From positions 1 to 64,000 of the forward strand of contig CAVHXA010000002.1 of NCBI GenBank assembly GCA_963639765.1: DNA of 64,000 nucleotides, read 5' to 3'. Within the stretch, counting starts at the first letter, position 1. The number at the start of each line of letters is the position of its first letter. A program made the position numbers and the translations under genes. This document shows, one piece after another, positions 33,685-42,340 of this stretch. Source of the DNA: CAVHXA01 sp963639765 (GTDB lineage: Bacteria > Bacillota > Clostridia > Oscillospirales > Oscillospiraceae). Below the pieces are notes generated by a model. The model saw only the letters and a program-made list of their open reading frames with translations, was not told the DNA's origin and made no database searches.

Positions 33685-34870
33685 TACCCTGCTCCTTTCC
33701 AGCGTTGCTGCGGGCCCTGAGCTTTTTGCCCAGTCCTGCCAGGCCCTTAAAGCTGATCTCCTTGTCGCCCATAATGCCGCGGGAGAAGAACAGCACAATA
33801 ATCATGATGATAATCGAGAAAACGACCTTGCGGAAGCCGTCGCGGAAGAAGGACACCTTGATGCCCAGCAGCTCTCCGCTGTCGAGAAAACGTAGCCACC
33901 ATTCGTTGCAGGCAATATAGAGGAACGAAGCAATGCAGCTGCCGGAAATCGATCCGATGCCGCCAATAACTACAATGAGCAGAATTTCATAGGTCATGGC
34001 CGATTTGAAGGGGGCTGCCTGAACCGTGGTCTGATACATGGCCAGCAAAGCACCGCCCACACCCGCAAAGAAGCTGGAGATCACAAACGAAAGCATCTTG
34101 TGCCGAAACAGGTTGATACCCATGGCCTCCGCGGCGATCTCGTCATCGCGGATGGCCTTAAAGGCGCGCCCATAGGAGGAGTTGATCAGCAGCACAATCA
34201 ACAGTATGCAAACCGTTGCAATGAAAAAAGGAAAGATGGTTGCAAATTTGAGTGTAACATCACCAAATACCAGTTTCATATCTGAAAAATTGGTATATTT
34301 TCTCAGCAGATTTGACCCGTTTGTTATGGTTCCCAGTCCATCCCACTGAAAAATGGCACGAATGATCTCAGCAAAGCCAAGCGTAGCGATTGCAAGGTAG
34401 TCTGATTTGAGCCGAAGCACGGGAATGCCGATAAGCGCGGCAAAGCCTGCCGCTACAAGTCCTGCAATAAGAATGCAGATCAGCACACCGAGCAACGTAC
34501 CCAGATTCTGTCCCAGCAGATTTGAAAGCGATTCGGGAATGGAGAACCGGATCAGACCCCCGTCGAAGTATTGGTATATCGAGCTGTGCTGGTCCGTTGG
34601 AATGGAAAAGATGGAGTAGGCATACGCACCAATGAGCAGAAAACCCGCCTGACCGAGCGAAAACAGACCGGTGAACCCGTTAAGCAGGTTCATGGATACG
34701 CAGATGAGCGAATAAATTGCGCCCTTTTTGAGAACCGGAATGAGCATAAGCGTAAGGCTGTTGGCCGGCAGGAAATTATCGAGAATAAAAAGCAGGATGT
34801 ACAGAACCGCCATAAGGCACATCGCAATGAAGCAGCCTGTCTTTTTGCTGCCGTTTTGTATTCTTTCCAT
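33677..34870 (-). CDS. livM: Branched-chain amino-acid ABC transporter permease LivM
   Basis: 397 aa, about ten hydrophobic helices in the cytoplasmic membrane. LivM-type segments NLLNGFTGLFSLGQAGFLLIGAY and the coupling loop with AFKAIRDDEIAAEAMGI are present. The C-terminus has a charged extension (about 45 residues, RSNAGKEQGNG end) beyond the last helix. GGAGG before the ATG. Works with LivH as the translocation pore. Confidence 0.94.
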   Translation of the reverse strand: MERIQNGSKKTGCFIAMCLMAVLYILLFILDNFLPANSLTLMLIPVLKKGAIYSLICVSMNLLNGFTGLFSLGQAGFLLIGAYAYSIFSIPTDQHSSIYQYFDGGLIRFSIPESLSNLLGQNLGTLLGVLICILIAGLVAAGFAALIGIPVLRLKSDYLAIATLGFAEIIRAIFQWDGLGTITNGSNLLRKYTNFSDMKLVFGDVTLKFATIFPFFIATVCILLIVLLINSSYGRAFKAIRDDEIAAEAMGINLFRHKMLSFVISSFFAGVGGALLAMYQTTVQAAPFKSAMTYEILLIVVIGGIGSISGSCIASFLYIACNEWWLRFLDSGELLGIKVSFFRDGFRKVVFSIIIMIIVLFFSRGIMGDKEISFKGLAGLGKKLRARSNAGKEQGNG

Positions 34871-34881
34871 GATGCGCCTCC

Positions 34882-35775
34882 TTAGACCTTATCGGTGGTT
34901 TTCTCACCGAATATTCCGGTGGGTTTAACCAGCAGCACGATGATCAGCAGCACGAAGGTAAACGCATCGGAGAAAATCGTCCAGCCGGAACCAAGACCCT
35001 TGATGATATTTTCGCAGATTCCGATAATAAACGCACCTATTACGGCGCCGGGGATGGAACCGATTCCTCCAAAGACCGCTGCTACAAACGCTTTCAGTCC
35101 CGGCATGGATCCGGATGTCGGAATAACAGAAGGATAGTTGGTAAAATACAGCAGTGAACCGACAGCCGCCAGAAAACAGCCAATGACAAACGTCATGGAA
35201 ATAACCGCATTGATGCGAATTCCCATCAGCTGACTGGTTTCAAAGTCTTTGGCCACGGCACGCATGGCCATGCCGATTTTTGTATGCTTGATAAACAGAA
35301 CCAGTACTGCAACCAGAATCACAGTAAGAACCGGTGTTATTACAGTGACCATTTTAGTTGTTATACCGGCAATGGTAATGCTGTTGGAAATCCAGGGAAT
35401 GGTAGGATAGATCTGCGCCAGGCCGCCCGTAAAATACAGAGCACAGTTCTGCAGCAGATAGCTCACGCCAATGGCGGAGATCATGACCGACATTCTGGGC
35501 GCAGAACGCAGAGGTTTGTAGGCTACCCGCTCGATGATAAAGCCCAGCAGAACCGTGGCCAGAAGAACCAGCGGAATTGACAGATAAATAGGCATCGCCG
35601 TTGTGGCGTAGACCATTACAAGGCCGGCTACCATAAACACATCGCCATGGGCGAAGTTGATCAGGCGCAGGATGCCGTAGACCATCGTATAGCCGATGGC
35701 AATAAGTGCATACTGCCCGCCGACGGAAATGCCGGCAAGTATGTATGACAGGTTGCTTTGAAAGAAGTCTGCCAT
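34882..35775 (-). CDS. livH: Branched-chain amino-acid ABC transporter permease LivH
   Basis: 297 aa, membrane. ALIAIGYTMVYGILRLINFAH is the family hallmark, and AMRAVAKDFETSQLMGI is the coupling loop. I chose the ATG at 35775 (MADFFQSNLS) with GGAGG 7 bases upstream. Twelve bases separate it from livM. Confidence 0.95.
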   Translation of the reverse strand: MADFFQSNLSYILAGISVGGQYALIAIGYTMVYGILRLINFAHGDVFMVAGLVMVYATTAMPIYLSIPLVLLATVLLGFIIERVAYKPLRSAPRMSVMISAIGVSYLLQNCALYFTGGLAQIYPTIPWISNSITIAGITTKMVTVITPVLTVILVAVLVLFIKHTKIGMAMRAVAKDFETSQLMGIRINAVISMTFVIGCFLAAVGSLLYFTNYPSVIPTSGSMPGLKAFVAAVFGGIGSIPGAVIGAFIIGICENIIKGLGSGWTIFSDAFTFVLLIIVLLVKPTGIFGEKTTDKV

Positions 35776-35904
35776 GGATAAGCCTCCGAAAGTTGGTTTC
35801 CCAAGCGTATAGGTCCGCCTCAAAAGCGGCCGGGCTGCCCGAGGGTTTTTGTTCTTTTGGGGCGTATATATACGCTTGTCTGAATTGTTTGATATCCGGG
35901 GTAA

Positions 35905-35929
35905 AGCGGGGGCACGGCGTGCCCCCGCT
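35905..35929 (-). other. Hairpin between livJ and livHMGF
   Basis: AGCGGGGGCAC (35905-35915), 3-base loop, GTGCCCCCGCT (35919-35929). Very stable, GC-rich, no T-run. It probably protects the abundant livJ message or partly stops transcription, giving more binding protein than permease. Confidence 0.65.
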
Positions 35930-35948
35930 CGGCTAAACGGTTTTGGAA

Positions 35949-37190
35949 TCAGGCAACAGACTGTGCGGCAACAAAGTCCCAGACGTTGCTTTCGGTGTTG
36001 GCCTTTTTGATGAAGGCTGTGTCGCGAACCGCATCACCGATGTCATCAAAGGCAATACTGCCGGAAATGCCGGTGTAGGTAACGCCGGGCAGAGCAGCCT
36101 TTACTGCAGCAGAATCGGTGCTTCCCGCTGCCTTCAGTGCCTCGAGAGCCGTGAAATAGGCATCGTAGCCCATAACGGTAACAGCCGCGATCATGTCGTT
36201 GCCGCCGTTGTTGGCCAGGGCTTCAGAGTTGCTGTTGATCCATTCCTTGATGTTCTTTTCGAACTCAGGATCGCCGCCCTCTGCATAGAAGGTGGATACG
36301 TTGATAACAAGATCGGTGCCCTGTGCAGCAGCCAGAACAACGTTGGAGTCCCAGGTGTCCGGTGCACAGATGGGAATGTTGATGCCCTGAGAAGCGGACT
36401 GTTCAACGATCAGCTGTGCATAGCTGATGGATGTGGGAGCAAAGATAACCTCTGCGCCGGCATTCTTGGCGTTGGTGAGGTAGGATGTAAAGTCTGCATT
36501 GCCCTCAGGGAAGGATTCGGTGATAACCTGCATGCCCAGTGCCTCGGCAGCCTGCTTGAAGTAGTTGATCAGGCCCTGGTCATAGTCGTTGCCCAGCTGG
36601 CCCAGGCAATATGCTACGGTGGCACCCAGCTCATCGTGCGCAAAGTTTGCCTGCACAGTACCCTGGAAGGGATCGAGGAAGCAGATGCGGAAGTAGTGGT
36701 CGTTGCCTTCTGTTACCTGAGGGTTGGTGCATGTTACACCAATGCAGGGAATGTTGGCCTCGGCAAAGGTATCGGATCCGGCAATGGAGACGCTTGAGCC
36801 GTAGGACCCCAGAACGATGGACGCACCCGAAGCAACCAGCTTGGTGGCGGCAGATACGGCCTTGTCGTTGGAAGACTCGTTATCAGAGATTACCAGCTCT
36901 ACGTTGTAGGTTTTTCCATTGATCTCAACAGTGGGGCAGACAGAGTTGGCATACTGCATACCAAGGACTTCCTGCTTGCCGCCGGCTCCGTTGTCACCGG
37001 ACAACGGCTCATAAACGCCGATAATCACGGTGTCTGCCTCGGCAGCAGTCTCGGTTGTCTGCGCGGTTTCGGAAGAAGAGGTCTCGCTGCTGTCAGTAGC
37101 CGGAGTCTCGGTCTTCTGGCCACAGGCGCACAGGCTGACAATCAGTACGGCGCAGAGCAAAAGTGCTATGAGATTTCTCAGTTTCTTCAT
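35949..37190 (-). CDS. livJ: Branched-chain amino-acid binding lipoprotein LivJ
   Basis: 413 aa. Signal peptide with lipobox (LIALLLCAVLIVSLCACG, Cys about 23), then a Ser/Thr/Glu-rich linker (about 25-52) and a type I periplasmic-binding fold (VIIGVYEPLSGDNGAGG, VISDNESSNDKAVSAATKLV, GSYGSSVSIAGSD, FAPTSISYAQLIVEQ). Lipid-anchored outside the cell, it delivers ligand to LivHM. Exact specificity within branched-chain or related amino acids is not certain. Confidence 0.95.
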   Translation of the reverse strand: MKKLRNLIALLLCAVLIVSLCACGQKTETPATDSSETSSSETAQTTETAAEADTVIIGVYEPLSGDNGAGGKQEVLGMQYANSVCPTVEINGKTYNVELVISDNESSNDKAVSAATKLVASGASIVLGSYGSSVSIAGSDTFAEANIPCIGVTCTNPQVTEGNDHYFRICFLDPFQGTVQANFAHDELGATVAYCLGQLGNDYDQGLINYFKQAAEALGMQVITESFPEGNADFTSYLTNAKNAGAEVIFAPTSISYAQLIVEQSASQGINIPICAPDTWDSNVVLAAAQGTDLVINVSTFYAEGGDPEFEKNIKEWINSNSEALANNGGNDMIAAVTVMGYDAYFTALEALKAAGSTDSAAVKAALPGVTYTGISGSIAFDDIGDAVRDTAFIKKANTESNVWDFVAAQSVA

Positions 37191-37433
37191 GATTCTATCT
37201 CCTTCGTGATGGTGTTCGCCTGTTCTGAATCAGCTGTATGCCGATACGGCTGCACCACAGACCGGCCTTATCGGCATCTTTGGATTTTCGTCAATGGATG
37301 CAGCGCTGTGTCGAAAATTTCCAGATGCGGACAATGCTTCTGATGCGCCGTTCCGTACTGCAGCAGAAGTGCCGAAAGATGGATCTTCGCCCGCGAAAAG
37401 GCATCTTTTGGGAACAGTCGAACGAATAACGGT

Positions 37434-37462
37434 ATTATACTCTTTTTTTACTGATAAATCAA
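37434..37462 (-). promoter_or_regulatory. Promoter of the liv operon
   Basis: Minus strand TTGATT (37462-37457), 17-base spacer, perfect TATAAT (37439-37434). The leader to livJ is about 235 bases. AT-rich DNA follows upstream to about 37560; I see no gene there. Confidence 0.75.
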
Positions 37463-37612
37463 TAACTATTTCCCGCTTTATCGTAGAAAACAAGTCTCTT
37501 TTCTGCCATTTTATGTTATAATTATCCAGATATTATGACATATATAGCATCAAGTGCGGACATGTGTATTTGCATCAAAAACGATCAGATTCCTGCGGAC
37601 AAATGTTTTTGT

Positions 37613-37646
37613 CAAAAAAACAGCGGGTCAGGCAATGCCCAACCCG
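37613..37646 (-). terminator. Terminator of the comM-thiI-pncC operon
   Basis: Minus-strand CGGGTTGGGC, loop ATT, GCCTGACCCG (10 bp including two G-U pairs), then CTGTTTTTTTG. Lies about 45 bases after the pncC stop. Confidence 0.88.
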
Positions 37647-37688
37647 ATATTTTGTATATTTATACGTGTGTATGCATGGAATTGCCGA

Positions 37689-38177
37689 TTATTCTGCCCG
37701 AATGTTCGCTGAAATTGTATTTTCCAGCAGCTTCAGAGCGGCCTTGCAGGTGTCCTCACGAATCGTGTGTCTGCTTCCGGAAAGCTGCAGCTGCCGGCAA
37801 AGGCACCAATCCGGACCTGCCAGAGAAACAAAAACCAGCCCAACCGGTGCCCCGAATGCATCAGGGTCCGGGCCGGCAACGCCGGTTACCGCCAGAGCAA
37901 GATCCGCCTGCAGCAAGGTGCGCACGCCCTGGGCCATTGCTCTTGCCACGGGACGTGAGGCCGGCCCGTTTGTTTCGAGCATCTGCCTGTCTACACCCAG
38001 AAGCCGGACTTTTGTCTCACTCTGATAGCTGATCACAGACCCTCGAAAAACAGCTGAGCTGCCTGGAACATCGGTGATCCGGCTGCTCAGAAGCCCGCCG
38101 GTCAGGGACTCTGCCGTTGCCAGCGTAAGACCCTGCTCCTTCAGATATCGCAGCATATCTTTCCATTCATACTCCAT
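37689..38177 (-). CDS. pncC: Nicotinamide-nucleotide amidohydrolase, CinA C-terminal type
   Basis: Deamidates NMN to nicotinate mononucleotide in NAD salvage. 162 aa, stand-alone CinA_C domain. TLATAESLTGGLLSSRITDVPGSS, VISYQSETKVRLLGV and ALAVTGVAGPD are diagnostic; the catalytic Ser lies in AESLTGG. The ATG at 38177 overlaps the thiI end by 11 bases. An internal ATG at 38156 is possible. Not fused to the N-terminal COG1058 domain found in many Firmicutes CinA proteins. Confidence 0.93.
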   Translation of the reverse strand: MEYEWKDMLRYLKEQGLTLATAESLTGGLLSSRITDVPGSSAVFRGSVISYQSETKVRLLGVDRQMLETNGPASRPVARAMAQGVRTLLQADLALAVTGVAGPDPDAFGAPVGLVFVSLAGPDWCLCRQLQLSGSRHTIREDTCKAALKLLENTISANIRAE

Positions 38178-39345
38178 AGCGAATCGTCACCTTTTCGGTG
38201 TTCTCCAGAGCCTGTTCGATCAGTGTGTCCAGATCCAGGGCGCTTTCTGCCTCGGCTGTTGGCCCGGGAGCCGGCTTCGTCTTCGGATGTTTTGGCGTAA
38301 ACACGGTGCAGCAATCTTCGTATGGCAGTATGGACGTGTCGAGTGTGCCGATTTTTCTGGCAATTGTAATGATTTCTTCTTTGTCCATGCATATCACCGG
38401 ACGAAGCACGGGTATCCGGCATACACTGTTGGTTACAGCCAGAGCCTGCATGGTCTGGCTGGCCACCTGGCCCAGGCTTTCACCCGTTACAAGACAGCCG
38501 CAGCCGTGATTCAGAGCAATACGCTGGGCAATGCGCATCATGCATCGACGCATGATGATGGTAAAGTATTCTTCCGGGCAACTGTCGCGGATTGCCTCCT
38601 GAATCCGGGTAAAGCCAACGATATTTACCGTCATCCGCCCAGTCCATTTTGTCAGGATCCGGGCCAGATCAAGGACTTTCTCGCGTGCCAGCTCGGACGT
38701 ATAGGGATAGGAGAAAAAATGGACGCATTCGATTTCGGCACCCCGTCTGGCTGTCATCCATGCAGCCACGGGCGAATCGATCCCGCCGGACAGCAGCACT
38801 GCCGCACGTCCGCCGGTTCCGGTCGGCAGCCCGCCGGCGCCCGCTGCAGCCGGACCATGCACAAAGGCTGCGGTTTCGCGCACCTCACAGAATACCGTAT
38901 AGTCCGGGTTGTGTACATCCACAGCAAGCTGCGGAAATGCGTCAGCCAAAAGTCCGCCAACCTGCTGACTGAGCTGAATCGATCCAAGCGGAAAGCTTTT
39001 GTCCGAACGCTTGGATTCTACTTTGAAGCTCCTGTGCGCCAGCATCTCCGGTCCCAGATATTCCTGTGCCGCCCGAAAAATGGCTTCAACGGATTTTTCG
39101 CAGGCCCGCGCACGGCACATGCTTACAATGCCGAACACAGCCGAGCACGCATCCCAGGCACCATCGAGATCGCAGTCATCGCCTTGCGGTTCTACGTAGA
39201 CCGTAGACTGCCTTGCATAAACATGAAAGCTGCCAAACGGACGCAGACGGTGGTTCAGGGTTGTGACCAGCCGTCCCTCGAAGGCCGAGCGATTCAGTCC
39301 TTTTAATACGACTTCACCTAATTTGAGCAAAAACTGTTCTTTCAT
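38167..39345 (-). CDS. thiI: tRNA 4-thiouridine synthase
   Basis: Sulfurtransferase making s4U8 in tRNA, often also used in thiazole synthesis. 392 aa. N-terminal ferredoxin-like and THUMP region (FLLKLGEVVLKGLNR), then PP-loop AAVLLSGGIDSPVAAW and FTIIMRRCMMRIA. Ends without a C-terminal rhodanese domain, as in Bacillus ThiI. I chose the ATG at 39345 (MKEQFLLKLGE) with GGAGAAG upstream. Confidence 0.95.
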   Translation of the reverse strand: MKEQFLLKLGEVVLKGLNRSAFEGRLVTTLNHRLRPFGSFHVYARQSTVYVEPQGDDCDLDGAWDACSAVFGIVSMCRARACEKSVEAIFRAAQEYLGPEMLAHRSFKVESKRSDKSFPLGSIQLSQQVGGLLADAFPQLAVDVHNPDYTVFCEVRETAAFVHGPAAAGAGGLPTGTGGRAAVLLSGGIDSPVAAWMTARRGAEIECVHFFSYPYTSELAREKVLDLARILTKWTGRMTVNIVGFTRIQEAIRDSCPEEYFTIIMRRCMMRIAQRIALNHGCGCLVTGESLGQVASQTMQALAVTNSVCRIPVLRPVICMDKEEIITIARKIGTLDTSILPYEDCCTVFTPKHPKTKPAPGPTAEAESALDLDTLIEQALENTEKVTIRYGV

Positions 39346-39365
39346 TTTCTTCTCCAGACGCATTG

Positions 39366-40433
39366 TTACCGCCGATAGCGGTTGTTTTTTGAGGCCTCTG
39401 CCTGACCTGCCTGAAAGGACCTGGCGCGCTCGATCGTTGAGGTCGACTCGACCACGTTGTGGTTGCGGCGGATGACATACATGAAAAAGGAACGAGTGAT
39501 CATGAAGGTTGGCATATATATGGTCTTACCCTGACGGCTGACGCCCTCACCTGCTTCATACTCGGCGTCCACCCGGTCTACGGCGTCGGAAATGGTTTTC
39601 CCATATCTTGCAAGCTGGCGATAAATCGGATGCCAGTGTGGAAACACGGCAAAGAGGATTGTCAGCAGCAGCACAATCGCTGCCAGCGGAACGATAAGCA
39701 CTGCATCCTTAAAGTCTTCGTCTTCGTAGTCTACGGGTGTACCGCGCAGATCCACATACAGGCCCTGCACAGCCTGCGTATTTCCGCCTTTTGCAGCATC
39801 GTAAAGATAACATGCGTCCATCTGTGAAAAAACCACGCTAAGAGTCTGCCCGGCGGCAAATTCGTCCGTGGCCCTGGCAGCTGCCAGGAACGTACGTCCC
39901 TCGATGGTTACAAGCAGCAGGCGGTCAACGACATAGGCCTCCTCGCCGATCTTTACGCCCATGTTGCTTTCGTCCAGGCGCTGCTGGACCGCATTCAGGT
40001 CGGCGCAGTTGTCATAGGCGTTTGTGAGATTGTCATACCAGACGCCGGTTTCACGAACATCCTGCAGAGTCACCCGAAAACGATAGTCGCAGTGTTCCGT
40101 ATCTTCTCCCTGATAATAGGCCCGGGTATACATCCCGGAAGGTGACTTGAGTTCAAACATGTCCGGAGACACGTTGCCGCTGGCCGGACGCACGCCGGTT
40201 GTATCATAAGTGGAAAGATCAATCTCGTTGCCGGTGCCTTCAAGCTGAGCCCAGTCAACTTCTGCCCTTCCGAAAAGATAGTTCCGCAGATAGTTTGTGC
40301 TGCCGGAGCACAGCCAGACGGCTATAGCCGTCAGAACCAGAGCAACCGTGGCCAGATTGCGCAGATTCTTCAGATACAGGGAATATACCTTTCCTGCGCG
40401 CTTCATTGTGTCGAGGTGTTTGTTCTTGCTCAT
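39366..40433 (-). CDS. Uncharacterised two-helix membrane protein
   Basis: 355 aa. One membrane helix near the N-terminus (about 24-45, LATVALVLTAIAVWLCSG), a soluble domain of about 210 residues probably outside the cell, a second helix about 258-282 (VLIVPLAAIVLLLTILFAV) and a cytoplasmic tail ending SKNNRYRR. No motif known to me. Start MSKNKHLDTMK at 40433 with AAAGGCAG. It lies 22 bases after comM and 20 bases before thiI, so it is co-transcribed with RNA- and DNA-related genes, with no clear link. Confidence 0.82.
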   Translation of the reverse strand: MSKNKHLDTMKRAGKVYSLYLKNLRNLATVALVLTAIAVWLCSGSTNYLRNYLFGRAEVDWAQLEGTGNEIDLSTYDTTGVRPASGNVSPDMFELKSPSGMYTRAYYQGEDTEHCDYRFRVTLQDVRETGVWYDNLTNAYDNCADLNAVQQRLDESNMGVKIGEEAYVVDRLLLVTIEGRTFLAAARATDEFAAGQTLSVVFSQMDACYLYDAAKGGNTQAVQGLYVDLRGTPVDYEDEDFKDAVLIVPLAAIVLLLTILFAVFPHWHPIYRQLARYGKTISDAVDRVDAEYEAGEGVSRQGKTIYMPTFMITRSFFMYVIRRNHNVVESTSTIERARSFQAGQAEASKNNRYRR

Positions 40434-40455
40434 GACACTGCCTTTCTTTGGTATC

Positions 40456-41982
40456 TTAGCGGGAGCTGAGATCAGAAGTACGGTATTGGATGGCTTCGGC
40501 CAGATGCGTTGGTCCGATCTGCTCTGCGTTTTCAAGGTCGGCGATGGTTCTGGCTACCTTGAGTATGCGGTCATAGCTGCGTGCAGTCAGTCGCAAACGA
40601 TCAAAGGCCTGCTGCATAAGGTTGGTGCAGGTTTCGTCCAGTCGGCAATAGCTGCGCAGAGCCTGCGAATCCATGTGCGCATTGCAGGTAATATCACTGC
40701 CCGCATACCGGCGGGTCTGGATGTCTCTGGCCTGATTCACCCGCCGACGTATGGATGCAGACGGCTCGGCCTCTGCACGGCGGCTGAGATCCTGAAATTC
40801 CACCGACGGAACCTCGATGATCAGGTCGATGCGATCGAGCAGCGGACCGGATATCCGACTGAGATATTTGTCTACCGCTGACTGTGTGCAGGTACAGCGT
40901 CCGGACGGATGCCCATACCAGCCGCATTTGCAGGGGTTCATGGCACATACCAGCATAAAGCTGCTTGGATAGGTAACGCTCCCTCCCGCACGGGAAATGG
41001 TAATCTGTCCCTCCTCGAGCGGCTGTCGCAGAATCTCCAGCACGTCGCGGTGAAACTCCGGCAGCTCGTCAAGAAACAGCACTCCGTTGTGCGCAAGGGA
41101 GATTTCTCCGGGCTTTGGGCTTGTTCCTCCGCCGGCCATGCCGGCAAATGAGATGGTGTGGTGCGGGCTGCGGAAAGGGCGGTCGGTCAGCAGCGGATTC
41201 TGGTTGTTTACAAGGCCCATGACCGAGTGGATTTTTGTTGCGGATATTGCCTCGTCGCGCGTCATGTCCGGCAGAATCGAAGGAAGCCTGCGGGCAAGCA
41301 TGCTCTTGCCCGATCCGGGCGGACCCACAAGAAGAATGTTGTGTGAACCGGCAGCAGCAACCTCCATCGCACGCTTTACGTTATCCTGTCCGACCACGTC
41401 GCGAAAATCCAGCGTATCCTGACGTTCGGCCGAACCGGCCCATGCCTGAGCCGGCAGCAGAGGCTTTACTCCTGTGAGATGGCAGGCCAGCTGATGTACA
41501 TCAGAAACAGCGTACACCTCGATATCCTGCGCCAGCGTAGCCTCGGGTGCGTTGTCTGCCGGAACATAAAGCTTTTTTATGCCAAGCCGCTGTGCTGCCA
41601 GTGCCATCGGGAGCACGCCTTCTACCGGACTGAGCTTTCCTTCCAAACTCAGCTCTCCAAGAAAAGCGCTGTCTTCGAGTTCGTTTTTTTCGAGCTCCAG
41701 CTCACCCCCGGCAGTCAGGATGCCAAGCAGAATAGGCAAATCGTAGACTGTTCCGCTTTTTCTGGTGTTGGCCGGAGCAAGATTCAGTGTAATACGCCCC
41801 ATCGGAAACGAGAAACCGCAGTTGCGGATGGCGGAACGTACACGTTCTTTGGCTTCTTTTACTGCTGCGTCCGGCAGCCCAACCATATCCAGCGCCGGCA
41901 GACCACCTGCTACGCTGCATTCTACCGCAACCTCAAATCCCTCAACACCGCCCAAACCGAGAGAACGAATCCGTCGAACCAT
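40456..41982 (-). CDS. comM: YifB/ComM-family AAA+ Mg-chelatase-like ATPase
   Basis: 508 aa. N-terminal Lon-protease-like fold (MVRRIRSLGLGGVEGFEVAV, VGLPDAAVKEAKERVRSA), central AAA+ module with Walker A LLVGPPGSGKSMLARRLP, Walker B GVLFLDELPEF and a zinc-like CAMNPCKCGWYGHPSGRCTC. The ComM helicase aids branch migration in recombination during natural transformation in some bacteria; in others its role is open. ATG 41982 with GGAGG. First gene of an operon of four. Confidence 0.94.
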   Translation of the reverse strand: MVRRIRSLGLGGVEGFEVAVECSVAGGLPALDMVGLPDAAVKEAKERVRSAIRNCGFSFPMGRITLNLAPANTRKSGTVYDLPILLGILTAGGELELEKNELEDSAFLGELSLEGKLSPVEGVLPMALAAQRLGIKKLYVPADNAPEATLAQDIEVYAVSDVHQLACHLTGVKPLLPAQAWAGSAERQDTLDFRDVVGQDNVKRAMEVAAAGSHNILLVGPPGSGKSMLARRLPSILPDMTRDEAISATKIHSVMGLVNNQNPLLTDRPFRSPHHTISFAGMAGGGTSPKPGEISLAHNGVLFLDELPEFHRDVLEILRQPLEEGQITISRAGGSVTYPSSFMLVCAMNPCKCGWYGHPSGRCTCTQSAVDKYLSRISGPLLDRIDLIIEVPSVEFQDLSRRAEAEPSASIRRRVNQARDIQTRRYAGSDITCNAHMDSQALRSYCRLDETCTNLMQQAFDRLRLTARSYDRILKVARTIADLENAEQIGPTHLAEAIQYRTSDLSSR

Positions 41983-42220
41983 GCAGGCACCTCCAGAGCC
42001 CATCTGCGGGCCAGTCGTCGGCAGGCACAGTATGCAGGCGCAGACCGCGATGCCGCAGCTTCTATTTTATCGCACGAACAGGAAAATTACAACAGGAAAA
42101 GCCCTTCCGCATCGCAGTCTGAACGTGTATCACTGCTGCCTGTCTTGCATACATATCCGTACGTCAGGCCGGACAAGCACAGTTCCCTGCGAATTTATGT
42201 TTTGTCGGCAGAAAAAGGCA

Positions 42221-42250
42221 TTTACACAAGCCGGGATTGTATGATAAAAT
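42221..42250 (+). promoter_or_regulatory. Promoter of nifJ
   Basis: TTTACA (42221-42226), 18-base spacer and TAAAAT (42245-42250). The remaining bases from 41983 hold no gene that I can support. Confidence 0.6.
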
Positions 42251-42340
42251 GAAGGTTGCAAAACAGGTGATTCCAAACGGCCCCATATCTTCCCACTGTG
42301 GGGCCTGCTGCACAACTATCATAAGGAGGCACATCCCAGA

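Noticed and set aside
37535..38032. Plus-strand frames of 153-165 codons over the pncC gene
   Set aside because: They overlap pncC on the opposite strand and lack start signals; the TATAAT-like box at about 37514 has no gene to drive.
38074..39306. 410-codon plus-strand frame opposite thiI
   Set aside because: Antisense shadow of thiI and pncC; Cys/Arg/His-rich with no coding features.
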